From the NCBI GenBank assembly GCA_029259775.1, contig JAJDEN010000030.1, positions 1 through 53,910 of the forward strand: a DNA stretch of 53,910 bases, written 5' to 3'. The stretch comes from Planctomycetota bacterium (GTDB lineage: Bacteria; Planctomycetota; PLA2; JAEUHO01). Shown here in pieces: positions 35,873 to 43,630 of the stretch. The number at the start of each line of letters is the position of its first letter. Within the stretch, counting starts at the first letter, position 1. The position numbers and the translations under genes were made by a program. Under the pieces are notes generated by a model. That model did not search any database, was not told the origin of the DNA, and saw nothing but the letters and a program-made list of their open reading frames with translations.

Positions 35873-35915
35873 GCCAAAGCCCGAGCCCGTGCCCGGAGCG
35901 ATCGAACCAGACCAG

Positions 35916-36686
35916 CTACCGCCGTGGCGGAGGCAGCTTCTCCCGCAGGGCCGCGACGTCGGCGACGAGGCGCTTCGGATCGCCGCCCGCGCGCGTGTAG
36001 GCCCGGAGCGCGGTCATCCGCTCGCCACGTGTGAAGACGCCCTTCACGTCGCCATCGAGGCTCGCGAGGTCGGCCGCGGCGTCGCCCGCGCGCAGCAAAC
36101 CCCCACGGCGGCAGTCGAGCCAGGTGAGCCGCGGGCCGCCATCGCCCAGCGCCACGAGCACGTTGCGCGCGTGGCAGTCGCGGTGCGCGAGGCCAGCAGC
36201 ATGCATCCGAGCGAGATCCTCCCCGAGCCTCGCCGCCACGCAACGGCGCAGCGCGCGGGAGCCGCGCAGCTCATCTCCCTCGGTGTGCAGACGGGCGGAG
36301 AGGTCCTCGGCATCCGGCTCCGCCTCGGTCAGCAGGGCATGTGCGACGAGACGCCCCCCGCGGCGAACGGCGCAGGCGGCCACCGGCCGCACGGCGCGCA
36401 CCTCGGCCCGCCGCAGCAGCTGGAGGACGCGGAACTCGTTGATTTCGGGCGGCGTGCCCCACAGCGTGCCGCGGCCAAGCAGACCGCGACTCTCCCGCCA
36501 TCCCGCGTACCGGTAGCGCTTGATGTGGAAGCGGCCCGCCGTACCGGCGACGTCGAGATCGACGAAGCCGACGTACCGCCGCGGCTCGCTCGCGGCGCCG
36601 AGCGCGAGCAGATCGTCGGACGTCCGCACACCGGCAGCATGCAGCGCAGCGTGGAGGTCGCGGTCCGTGAGGAAGAGGTCCGGCAT
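35916..36686 (-). CDS. Lipopolysaccharide-core kinase-like protein (WaaP/KdkA family)
   Basis: 256 aa. A compact protein-kinase-like fold: nucleotide-binding Lys56 in FHIKRYRY, Glu84 in INEFRVLQLL, catalytic loop AHRDCHARNVLV with Asp169 and Asn174, and WLDCRRGG whose Asp190 takes the place of the DFG aspartate. This combination is typical of the Kdo/WaaP family that phosphorylates LPS core sugars, and fits the lptB gene elsewhere in the window. It follows the DedA gene by 7 nt. A small-molecule or protein substrate is not excluded. Confidence 0.8.
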   Translation of the reverse strand: MPDLFLTDRDLHAALHAAGVRTSDDLLALGAASEPRRYVGFVDLDVAGTAGRFHIKRYRYAGWRESRGLLGRGTLWGTPPEINEFRVLQLLRRAEVRAVRPVAACAVRRGGRLVAHALLTEAEPDAEDLSARLHTEGDELRGSRALRRCVAARLGEDLARMHAAGLAHRDCHARNVLVALGDGGPRLTWLDCRRGGLLRAGDAAADLASLDGDVKGVFTRGERMTALRAYTRAGGDPKRLVADVAALREKLPPPRR

Positions 36687-36693
36687 GGCGTGA

Positions 36694-37311
36694 TTATGGG
36701 CGGCGCCGCACGAGCCACCAGCCGATGCCGATGGCCAGCAGGCCCAGCAGGACCCACCGCGCCGTTCCGAGGACCGCCAGCAGGCTCTCGATCTGCTCAG
36801 CGAAGGCGTAGCCGAGGCCGAGGGGAATCGCGGCGCTCACGAGGCCTGCGAGGGCTGCAGCGGGCAGGAAATGGCGTCTGGGAAGGCCCAGCGCACCCGC
36901 CACGACGAAGGCCGGGATACGCATCCCCATCACGAACCGAGCCCCCACCACGGCCCACACACCGCGGCGACTCACAAGACCCTGCAGGGTCTCCCAGCGT
37001 TCTGGGCTGACGCGCCGACCGAGTCGCGAGCGCACCAGATCCGGTCCGAATCGCGCACCGAGCGCGTGCCACCCAACGTCGAGTCCGAGGACGACGACCC
37101 ATCCCATGAGGTAGACACCCAGCCAGTCGACGCGGCCGCTCGCGGCGAGCGCGCCGCCCGCAGCGAACACCGCTTCCTCCGGAATCGGCAAGACCAGTGC
37201 GCCCAGCACGAGCGCCGCCACGAGCAGTCCGTAGGTCACGCCGCCGCCGCTTGCCTGCAACGCATCGAACACGTCGGCGACGCTCGTGAGTTGGTCGATG
37301 ACATGCAGCAT
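36694..37311 (-). CDS. DedA-family membrane protein
   Basis: 205 aa from ATG 37311; the longer open frame upstream (to 37539) lies in A+T-richer DNA and looks non-coding. Family features: LVLPIPEEAVFAAGGALAAS, a Gly-rich amphipathic re-entrant segment, GARFVMGMRIPAFVVAGALG (the R-F-x-x-G-x-R signature) and two C-terminal TMs (AAALAGLVSAAIPLGLGY and LLGLLAIGIGWWL). DedA proteins act in undecaprenyl-phosphate or phospholipid recycling and membrane homeostasis. It is first in a unit with the WaaP-like kinase, suggesting an envelope-lipid role. Confidence 0.85.
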   Translation of the reverse strand: MLHVIDQLTSVADVFDALQASGGGVTYGLLVAALVLGALVLPIPEEAVFAAGGALAASGRVDWLGVYLMGWVVVLGLDVGWHALGARFGPDLVRSRLGRRVSPERWETLQGLVSRRGVWAVVGARFVMGMRIPAFVVAGALGLPRRHFLPAAALAGLVSAAIPLGLGYAFAEQIESLLAVLGTARWVLLGLLAIGIGWWLVRRRP

Positions 37312-37988
37312 CGCGCGCGAACGACCTCCGTGCGTGCTTGTGCGTCCCCCGTGAAGCGTACGCTCTGGCCATCGCAATGCGTGCCTACAGACGCTTGCGT
37401 GACAAAAGTTTGAAGAAGAACAAAGAGTTTCGCGACTCGCATCCGCAGCAAGAAGCGCGCGGTGCGGCGCTGCGTTCGCAACGCGTTTGCCGTTCGCGCA
37501 TTCAACTTGAGAGACGACAAAGCGTTTCCTCGTGCGCAATTCTCAATTTGAGAGTCCACATGCGTGTGAACACGCCGGAGAACGCGTCATCGCGTACGAG
37601 ACGAGGTGAAACCAGCCACGGCACGGAAGTTGTATTGCGTGTCAGTGCGGTGTGCGTTGGGCGCAAGACGAAAGTGTTTTGTGCGTCGCACGCATCGCAT
37701 GCGTACAGTTGCGCACAGGTTTGACGCATTTTCGGACGATGATCTCAACAGACGATCGTCAGGCAACGACGTCAGACCGAAGGTAGGAGCATCACAACAA
37801 GACAGTCGAGCGTAGCTCGGCGTCGTCGTTCGCGCCGCGCGAAGCATCGCGCGACATGGACGACGCCGACGGGTGCGCGGCGGGCCTCACGGCTTGGCGC
37901 AGCATGCTCGGCGTAGGATGCCGGGAGGCCACCGGCAATCCTCAGGCGATCGCCCACATCCCCAATTGGGCAACAAGGAGGCAACCAC
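37312..37988. other. A+T-richer 0.68-kb intergenic region
   Basis: No convincing gene. Base composition drops to roughly 55% G+C against about 68% around it, and GCGT/ACGC tetramers are common. Visible signals: TCTCAA/TTGAGA separated by one base (37541-37553), a second TTGAGAG at about 37507, CGAGC/GCTCG (37807-37819), CGCGCGA/TCGCGCG with loop AGCA (37836-37853), and the palindrome CCCAATTGGG (37961-37970). It separates the divergent DedA and H1-like genes and must hold both promoters. Confidence 0.6.
37961..37970. promoter_or_regulatory. Palindrome CCCAATTGGG next to the H1-like gene's ribosome site
   Basis: A perfect 10-bp palindrome 6 nt before AAGGAGG (37976-37982), which itself precedes ATG 37989. 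The position would suit a repressor site or a short translation-affecting hairpin. Confidence 0.3.
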
Positions 37989-38393
37989 ATGGCTGCAAAG
38001 AAGAAGGCGCGCAAGAAGGCGCCCGCAAAGCGCAAGAAGGCTCCGGCCAAGCGCAAGAAGAAGGCGACCCGTAAGAAGGCGCCCGCCAAGCGCAAGAAGA
38101 AGGCAGCGAAGCGCAAGAAGGCGCCCGCCAAGCGCAAGAAGAAGGCAGCGAAGCGCAAGAAGGCGCCCGCCAAGCGCAAGAAGAAGGCGGCCAAGCGCAA
38201 GAAGGCGCCCGCCAAGCGCAAGAAGAAGGCGGCGAAGCGCAAGAAGGCGCCCGCCAAGCGCAAGAAGAAGGCAGCGAAGCGCAAGAAGGCGCCCGCCAAG
38301 CGCAAGAAGAAGGCAGCGAAGCGCAAGAAGGCTCCGGCCAAGCGCAAGAAGAAGGCGACCCGCAAGAAGGCGCCCGCTCGCCGCAAGAAGTAG
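37989..38393 (+). CDS. Histone H1-like, repeat-built Lys/Ala/Arg/Pro protein
   Basis: 134 aa made only of Met, Ala, Lys, Arg, Pro and Thr; no acidic, aromatic or aliphatic residues. The core is six identical 14-residue units (AAKRKKAPAKRKKK), encoded by near-identical 42-nt repeats, flanked by variant ends (KATRKKAPAKRKKK, KATRKKAPARRKK). Strong AAGGAGG ribosome site, ATG 37989, and a first-class terminator directly after show that it is a real, probably well-expressed gene. KAPAKR-type arms resemble histone H1 tails and chlamydial HctB/bordetella BpH1 DNA-compacting proteins. Expected role: DNA or RNA binding and nucleoid compaction (inference). Confidence 0.85.
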   Translation: MAAKKKARKKAPAKRKKAPAKRKKKATRKKAPAKRKKKAAKRKKAPAKRKKKAAKRKKAPAKRKKKAAKRKKAPAKRKKKAAKRKKAPAKRKKKAAKRKKAPAKRKKKAAKRKKAPAKRKKKATRKKAPARRKK

Positions 38394-38433
38394 GCACCGG
38401 CCTACCGAGGCACGAGCCTCAACGAACCAAGGT

Positions 38434-38471
38434 GGCCGCCGCGCGCAAGCGCGGCGGCCGCTCTTTTTTTT
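38434..38471 (+). terminator. Rho-independent terminator of the H1-like gene
   Basis: GGCCGCCGCGC / GCGCGGCGGCC, an 11-bp perfect stem with loop GCAA, followed by GCTC and eight or more T. It lies 40 nt past the stop. Confidence 0.95.
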
Positions 38472-38514
38472 GGCGCTGCCGCTTCAGGCGCCGCGCGCAA
38501 GCGCAGCGCGCGGC

Positions 38515-38553
38515 ACAAAAAAGATGAGAGGCGTGAGGCCCTCACCTCACGCC
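38515..38553 (-). terminator. Rho-independent terminator of the NtrC-type gene
   Basis: Read on the minus strand: GGCGTGAGG, loop TGAGGG, CCTCACGCC, then TCTCATCTTTTTTG. It is about 80 nt beyond the stop at 38632. The two terminators insulate the convergent genes. Confidence 0.8.
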
Positions 38554-38631
38554 CCTCGGGTTCCCTCCGACTGGCAGCTGCGCTCGCGCGCGCCCTTCCC
38601 TAGGAGGGCCCTGCCAACCCGGCCTCCCTGC

Positions 38632-40107
38632 CTACCCCGTATCCGTATCCGTATCCGTGTCCGTCGCGCTGGTGGTGCTGCGCTGGTCACCGCTGGCTGC
38701 CTCCCCGCTGGCCGCCTCCCCCATCTCCTTGAGACGGCGGTACAGAGTCGCCACGCCAATGCCCAGGATGCTGGCTGCCGCTTCCCGGTTGCCGCCAACC
38801 GCCTCGAGCGTCCGTCCGATCGCCTCGCGTTCGAGTGAGGCCAGGCTCTGGCCGACCTCGAAGCGGATCGCGCCGCCCAAGGCCGGACCCTCGCCGGCGC
38901 GTGCGCGCACGCTGCGCGGCAGGTCGTCCATGCGGATCACGTCGCCACGCGCGAGCACGACAGCACGCTCGACCGCGTTCTCGAGCTCGCGCACATTGCC
39001 CGGCCAGTCCGCCGCGCGCAGGCAGTCGAGGACAGGCTGGTCGAACACGGGCACGGTCGCGCGTCCCGTGACGGCCGACACCTTCTTCAGGAAGTGCTCC
39101 GCGAGCGGAATCACGTCAGCTTCGCGCTCGCGCAGCGGCGGGATCCGGATCGCGATGACGTTCAGCCGCCAATAGAGGTCCTCGCGGAAGGTCCCTTCAG
39201 CGACCTCGTGCTCCAGATCGCGGTTGGTCGCCGCGATGACCCGCACGTCGGTGCGCAGCGTCTCCGCGCCGCCGACTCGCTCGAATTCGCCCTCCTGCAG
39301 CACGCGCAGGAGCTTCACCTGCAGCGCGGAGCCCAGCTCACCGATCTCGTCCAGGAAGAGCGTGCCCCCATGGGCCAGCTCGAAGCGGCCCTTGCGCATC
39401 GCGTGAGCGCCCGTGAAGGCCCCGCGCTCGCTCCCGAAGAGCTCGGCTTCCAGGACGCCCTCCGCCAGGGCGGCACAGGCCACCTTCACGAACGGTCCGG
39501 TGGCCCGTGCGCTGCGGTGGTGGATCGCGTCCGCGATCAGTTCCTTCCCGGTACCGCTCTCGCCGAGGATCAACGCCGTGCTGTTGACGGGCGCGACGCG
39601 CTCGACGATGTCGAGGACCTCCAGGAAGGCCGGGCTACCGCCGACCAGGGTGCGCCCGCGTTGTCCGCGCGCAGGTACGACCTCAGGTCGGGCGCGAAGC
39701 GTGCGCAGTCGCTGGGCCGCAACAGGGCGCCCCTTCATGGCGCGCTTCACTGCGCGCCGTACGTCGCGCAGGCGAATGGGCTTTTCCAGCACGTCCTGGA
39801 CGCCGCGCCGCACGGCCTTGACCGCCGTGTCCACGTTGGCGAACGCCGAGATGAGGATGGCGGGCACTTCCGGCTGCACGACGCGCAGCCCCTCGAGGAA
39901 GTCCAAGCCATCGAGCCCCGGCATGATCAGGTCGGTGAGGACGAGATCGATCGCGTGGTCCTGCGCGAGCGCGAGCGCCTTCTTGCCGTTCTCCGCCGTG
40001 AGCACCTCGTAGCCGTCGCGCGCGAGCCCGCGCCGCAGGGACTCGCGACCGTTGCGATCGTCGTCGACGATGAGGATGACGGGAACGGCCTCGGTCGTTG
40101 CGGTCAC
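38632..40107 (-). CDS. NtrC-family sigma-54-dependent response regulator
   Basis: 491 aa. Receiver domain (about 10-120) with DDD and phospho-acceptor D59 in LVLTDLIMPG. The AAA+ domain has Walker A GESGTGKE, the sigma-54 contact loop GAFTGA, Walker B GGTLFLDEIGEL and an arginine finger in the ATNRDLEHEVAEGTFREDLYWRL region, quoted here as ATNRDLE and FREDLYWRL. A Fis-type HTH ends the conserved part (NREAAASILGIGVATLYRRL). The C-terminus carries two 15-nt repeats (GEAAS twice) and hexamer repeats giving TDTDTDTG. It is 107 nt downstream of its likely partner kinase. RpoN is not in the window. Confidence 0.94.
   Translation of the reverse strand: MTATTEAVPVILIVDDDRNGRESLRRGLARDGYEVLTAENGKKALALAQDHAIDLVLTDLIMPGLDGLDFLEGLRVVQPEVPAILISAFANVDTAVKAVRRGVQDVLEKPIRLRDVRRAVKRAMKGRPVAAQRLRTLRARPEVVPARGQRGRTLVGGSPAFLEVLDIVERVAPVNSTALILGESGTGKELIADAIHHRSARATGPFVKVACAALAEGVLEAELFGSERGAFTGAHAMRKGRFELAHGGTLFLDEIGELGSALQVKLLRVLQEGEFERVGGAETLRTDVRVIAATNRDLEHEVAEGTFREDLYWRLNVIAIRIPPLREREADVIPLAEHFLKKVSAVTGRATVPVFDQPVLDCLRAADWPGNVRELENAVERAVVLARGDVIRMDDLPRSVRARAGEGPALGGAIRFEVGQSLASLEREAIGRTLEAVGGNREAAASILGIGVATLYRRLKEMGEAASGEAASGDQRSTTSATDTDTDTDTG
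38637..38664 (-). repeat. Hexamer repeats at the 3' end of the NtrC-type gene
   Basis: Four to five units of CCGTAT/CCGTGT on the plus strand encode the terminal Thr-Asp repeat of the protein. It is the same hexamer family as the array at 35815-35872. Confidence 0.85.
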
Positions 40108-40214
40108 AGGCTCTCACATGGGACGACATGTCGCCGCGCGCATTATGCAGGCCGCACCCCCGCTTCCCTACCGCTCATTCGTCACGGCGGACGAGTCGGC
40201 TCCGCGCGAGAAGG

Positions 40215-41732
40215 CTACGACGCCGGGACGTCGTCCTGCTCCGAGGCGAACGGCCAGCGAATCGACACGCTCGTGCCGCGCGCTTCGGAGCTCGAGAGCG
40301 ACATCGTGCCGCCCGAAGCGAGCGCGATCTCACGCACCAGATAGAGGCCCAGCCCGGACCCGCCCGCTTTCGAGGTGAAGAACGGCTCAAACACCTTGGC
40401 GCGCAGATCCTCAGCAATGCCCGGTCCGTTGTCCTTCACGGTCAGCTTGACCGAACGACGCATGCAACGCAGCAGGAGGGTCACCGTACCCCGTCGCGGG
40501 CGCTTCTCCTCGGCGCCCTCTTCCGGCGTCACGGCGTCCACGGCGTTCTCGACGAGGTTCACGAGCACACGCCGCACCTGATTGGGATCGACCGTGATGT
40601 GGTGATCGCCGTCGTCGGCGCGCACGCGCAGACGGACATCGCGCTCTTCGAGGCGCGGCGCCATCTCCACGGCATAGGCCTCGACCACGGCGCCCAGATC
40701 CACGATCTCGGGCGACGCGGTCGCGATCTTCGAGAGCGAGAGGTAGTGCGTGATGATCTGGTTGAGGCGCTCGATCTCCTCCCGGATGGCCGCCAGGGTG
40801 GGCGCGATCGTCTCCTGGACCGCGTCGTCGCGACCCTCGAGCTCATCTTCGAGCAGGTCCGTCGACAAGAAGAGCGAGTTCAGCGGATTGCGGAACTCGT
40901 GCGCCACGCTGCCCGCGATCTTGGCCATGGCCGACAGCTTCTCGGTCTCGATGAGACGGTGTCGGATGTGCTGTACCTCGGTCATATCGTGCAGGAGCAG
41001 CACGTAGCGCTCGGCGTCCGCGTCGCCGTGCTGCTTCGGTCCGCCGCCCGTGCTCTTGAGCCGCGCGCCGTAGAGACGTACGGGCACGTCCTCGCCGGCG
41101 GCGTTGATGAGCGTCACTTCCTCTGGGCCGGCACGGCCGCGCGCGTCGAGGTCCGCGAGGATCGTGTCGAGCACGCCCTCGCCGCGGAAGAGCGTCGCGA
41201 GTCCGCGGCGGTGCGCCTCGAAACGCCGGCGGCCGGTCATGCGGGTCGCGGCCGTGCTCCACATGCCGAGACGCCCCGACGCGCGCACCGTGACGACGGC
41301 GTCGGGGGTGAGGGTGAGCAGCCGCTGAAGGACGTCGCGGACGGCTTCGACCTCCGCGTTGCGTTCGGCCCCGCGTCGGCTCTTGCCTCCGGGGCCATGG
41401 TCTGCCAGATCGCGCAGCGCGGCATCGGCGGCGTGATCGAGGCGGTCGGCCCGGGGGCGCGCCACCCGGCCCCCGTCGTCACTCCGCTTCAGCGCGTCCC
41501 GCACCGCGAGCACGATGGGCACGAGCTGTAGGCGCTCGAGGCCCGCGGCAGGCGGACGGGCAGCGAAGGCGCGCTCCTTCGCGGAGCCCGAGCCCTTGCG
41601 GCCGCCGGTCCGGGCGCGGCTCTCGAGCGCGCGCACGATCTGGGTGTAGAGGGCGTCCGCAACGTCGGGATCGACCCCCTGGGCGCGGAGGATCTCGGTG
41701 ATCTTGCCGGGGGCTCGTGCCGCGCGTTGCAT
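40215..41732 (-). CDS. NtrB-like soluble histidine kinase with PAS-type sensor
   Basis: 505 aa from ATG 41732 (41759 also possible). No TM segment. After a basic linker, about 145-270 look like a PAS fold (LQRLLTLTPDAVVTVRASGR, VTLINAAGEDVPVRLYGARL, YVLLLHDMTEVQHIRHRL). H box GSVAHEFRNPLNSLFLS, N box LVNLVENAVDAV, G1 KDNGPGIAEDL, F box VFEPFFTSK and G2 GGSGLGLYLVREI are complete. With the NtrC-type regulator it forms a cytoplasmic sensing pair controlling sigma-54 promoters. It is divergent from the TPR pair, with start codons 57 nt apart. Confidence 0.9.
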   Translation of the reverse strand: MQRAARAPGKITEILRAQGVDPDVADALYTQIVRALESRARTGGRKGSGSAKERAFAARPPAAGLERLQLVPIVLAVRDALKRSDDGGRVARPRADRLDHAADAALRDLADHGPGGKSRRGAERNAEVEAVRDVLQRLLTLTPDAVVTVRASGRLGMWSTAATRMTGRRRFEAHRRGLATLFRGEGVLDTILADLDARGRAGPEEVTLINAAGEDVPVRLYGARLKSTGGGPKQHGDADAERYVLLLHDMTEVQHIRHRLIETEKLSAMAKIAGSVAHEFRNPLNSLFLSTDLLEDELEGRDDAVQETIAPTLAAIREEIERLNQIITHYLSLSKIATASPEIVDLGAVVEAYAVEMAPRLEERDVRLRVRADDGDHHITVDPNQVRRVLVNLVENAVDAVTPEEGAEEKRPRRGTVTLLLRCMRRSVKLTVKDNGPGIAEDLRAKVFEPFFTSKAGGSGLGLYLVREIALASGGTMSLSSSEARGTSVSIRWPFASEQDDVPAS

Positions 41733-41788
41733 GGACGGGTCGAGAATACACGCACGCACCCCGAAGCGGTATCCTGCGGGGCCCGACC

Positions 41789-43630
41789 ATGAACCGCACC
41801 CCGCCGCCCCTTCGCCGTCTCGCCCTCGCCCTCGGCTTCGCCGCCGTGGTGCTCACGTGGACGGGGAGCGCGCTCGCGGGCCCGGTGGAGGACGCCGAGG
41901 CTCTCTTCGCCAACGGCAAGACGGAGCCCGCGCGGCAAGCGCTCGCTGCCTGGCTCGATGGCACCGAGCTCGACACACTCGGGCTGCTGCATGCGGCGCA
42001 GCTGGCCCGTCGACTCCAGGACCTGCAGCTGCTGAACGCGATCGCCGGCGCCGCCCAGGATCTCGAGTCGCAGATCCATGGCGAGGTCGGGCCGACGCTC
42101 CACCTGGCCCTCGGCGTCGCCTACCTGGGCCTCGCCGAGGAGAACTTGCGGCAGCGGACAGCCAGCCGCTCGGTCAGCCTGTACTTCGCCGACGCCCTCG
42201 AGCGCGCCGGCAAGGTGGCCGTGGACGGCTCGCTCGGCTCCTACGCCCTGCGCCTGGCCGCCGAGACGCGCTACGCTCAAGGGGACCTCGACGGTGCGAT
42301 CGCGGGGATCCACGCGGGCATCCCGAAGCTCGAGTCGGGTTCGAGCGCCTTGCTGCAGGCCCTGCACGGCCGACTGCGCTACACGCGCGGCGTCGCGCGC
42401 GGCACCAAGGCGGATGGGCACCCCGCCGACGACGCCGCGCCCGAGTTCGCCGCGGCGATCGAGATCCTGCCGCTCGCCCTGAAGGCTGGTCTTCCGCCGC
42501 TGGAGGCACGCACTGCGCGCCTCCAGCTTGCGTGGGCGCAGCACCGCATGGGCAACATCGACGGCGCCGTCGCGGCCTACCAGGCCAGCTACCGGAGCGA
42601 CGCGCGCGAGGGTGCGCTGGCCATCCGCGGCCTGCGCAGTCTCCTCGCGCGCGACGGCGTTCGCCTGGTATCGGAGCTCGAGAAGCTCGTAGCGCGGCAC
42701 CCGAAGGACGAAGCGCCTGCCGCCGCGCTGACCGACGTCCACCTGAGCACGCGCAACACGGGCCAGGCCCTGCTGGCCGCTCACAAGCGCCTGGAGGCCA
42801 GCCCGGACGACGCGCAGGCAATCTACGGCGTCGGCCGGGTGCACGCAGCCGCCGGGCAGTTCGAGAGCGCCAAGCGCTACTTCGTGGCCGTGCTGAAGCG
42901 CCAGCCGAACCACGTCGCGTCGAGCTACGGCATCGAGCGGCTCGCCCAGACCCATCTCGCCAAGGACCCGGCTCGGGCCGTGGCGATCTACGAGGAGCTG
43001 ATCGCGCTCCGCCCCGACGACCCCTACACGCGCAACAACCTCGGCTTCATCCTGCGCGACCTCGTGTCGCGTGAGACAGTGAAGGAGCGCGGCGGCCTCG
43101 AGCGGCTGAAGCCCGGCGCGACCAAGCAGCTCCGTGGCTGGCTGGTCCGCTGCGTCTCCGTCTACGCGGAGGCGGTGGCGCGCATTGATCCGGCCAAGGA
43201 CGCGGACCTGACGCCTGCCACCGCTTGGAACCTGGCGGGGATCATCAACGACTACGGCCTGATCGTGCATTACTTCGTCGACGTGCAGGACGCCAAGCTG
43301 GCCGAGCAGCAGTACCTGCGAGCGCTGCGCATGACCGACTTCGGCTTCAAGGACACCTACACCCCGAATCTGCACCGGCTCTACCGCTACGTGCTGAAGG
43401 ACCGGGATTGGACGTGGTACCGGATCGCGCGCGAGGCCAAGGACTCGGTCCTGCGCGAGGGCCGCGACGAGCAGGGCCGCCTCATGCTGCTGCCCGACGA
43501 CCAGAAGCGCGAGGCGGCCCGGCGCGACATGCTGGCTGCTCGGGCACGAATCCTGCAGGCATTGAAGATGGACGCTGATGAGGACGGCCTACCGTGGCCT
43601 CCTGGCAAGGAGAACGGGAATGACCGGTAA
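41789..43630 (+). CDS. Exported TPR protein, first of a paralogous pair
   Basis: 613 aa from ATG 41789. A signal peptide (LALALGFAAVVLTWTGSALA, cleavage before GPVED) precedes helical TPR repeats throughout (for example GPVEDAEALFANGKTEPARQ, GNIDGAVAAYQASYRSDARE, GQFESAKRYFVAVLKRQPNH, DPARAVAIYEELIALRPDD). The C-terminal block RNNLGFILRDL, then CVSVYAEAV and NDYGLIVHYF, recurs in the next gene. The frame upstream of 41789 overlaps the kinase gene and is not used. Probably a periplasmic scaffold. Divergent from the NtrB-like gene. Confidence 0.8.
   Translation: MNRTPPPLRRLALALGFAAVVLTWTGSALAGPVEDAEALFANGKTEPARQALAAWLDGTELDTLGLLHAAQLARRLQDLQLLNAIAGAAQDLESQIHGEVGPTLHLALGVAYLGLAEENLRQRTASRSVSLYFADALERAGKVAVDGSLGSYALRLAAETRYAQGDLDGAIAGIHAGIPKLESGSSALLQALHGRLRYTRGVARGTKADGHPADDAAPEFAAAIEILPLALKAGLPPLEARTARLQLAWAQHRMGNIDGAVAAYQASYRSDAREGALAIRGLRSLLARDGVRLVSELEKLVARHPKDEAPAAALTDVHLSTRNTGQALLAAHKRLEASPDDAQAIYGVGRVHAAAGQFESAKRYFVAVLKRQPNHVASSYGIERLAQTHLAKDPARAVAIYEELIALRPDDPYTRNNLGFILRDLVSRETVKERGGLERLKPGATKQLRGWLVRCVSVYAEAVARIDPAKDADLTPATAWNLAGIINDYGLIVHYFVDVQDAKLAEQQYLRALRMTDFGFKDTYTPNLHRLYRYVLKDRDWTWYRIAREAKDSVLREGRDEQGRLMLLPDDQKREAARRDMLAARARILQALKMDADEDGLPWPPGKENGNDR

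Noticed and set aside
35817..37010. Rightward frame beginning with a Val-Ser or Val-Arg repeat
   Set aside because: It is a translation of the hexamer array followed by the antisense strand of the kinase and DedA genes.
37772..38386. Leftward 204-codon frame opposite the H1-like gene (AFLRFAAFFLRLAG repeats)
   Set aside because: It is the mirror image of the 42-nt repeats; the plus strand has the ribosome site and terminator.
40098..41531. Rightward 477-codon frame
   Set aside because: Antisense to the NtrB-like kinase, whose H, N, G1, F and G2 boxes are all intact.
41733..41788. Possible sigma-54 promoter between the divergent NtrB-like and TPR genes
   Set aside because: I found no convincing GG-N10-GC element in this gap, so control of the TPR pair by the NtrC-type regulator remains only positional.
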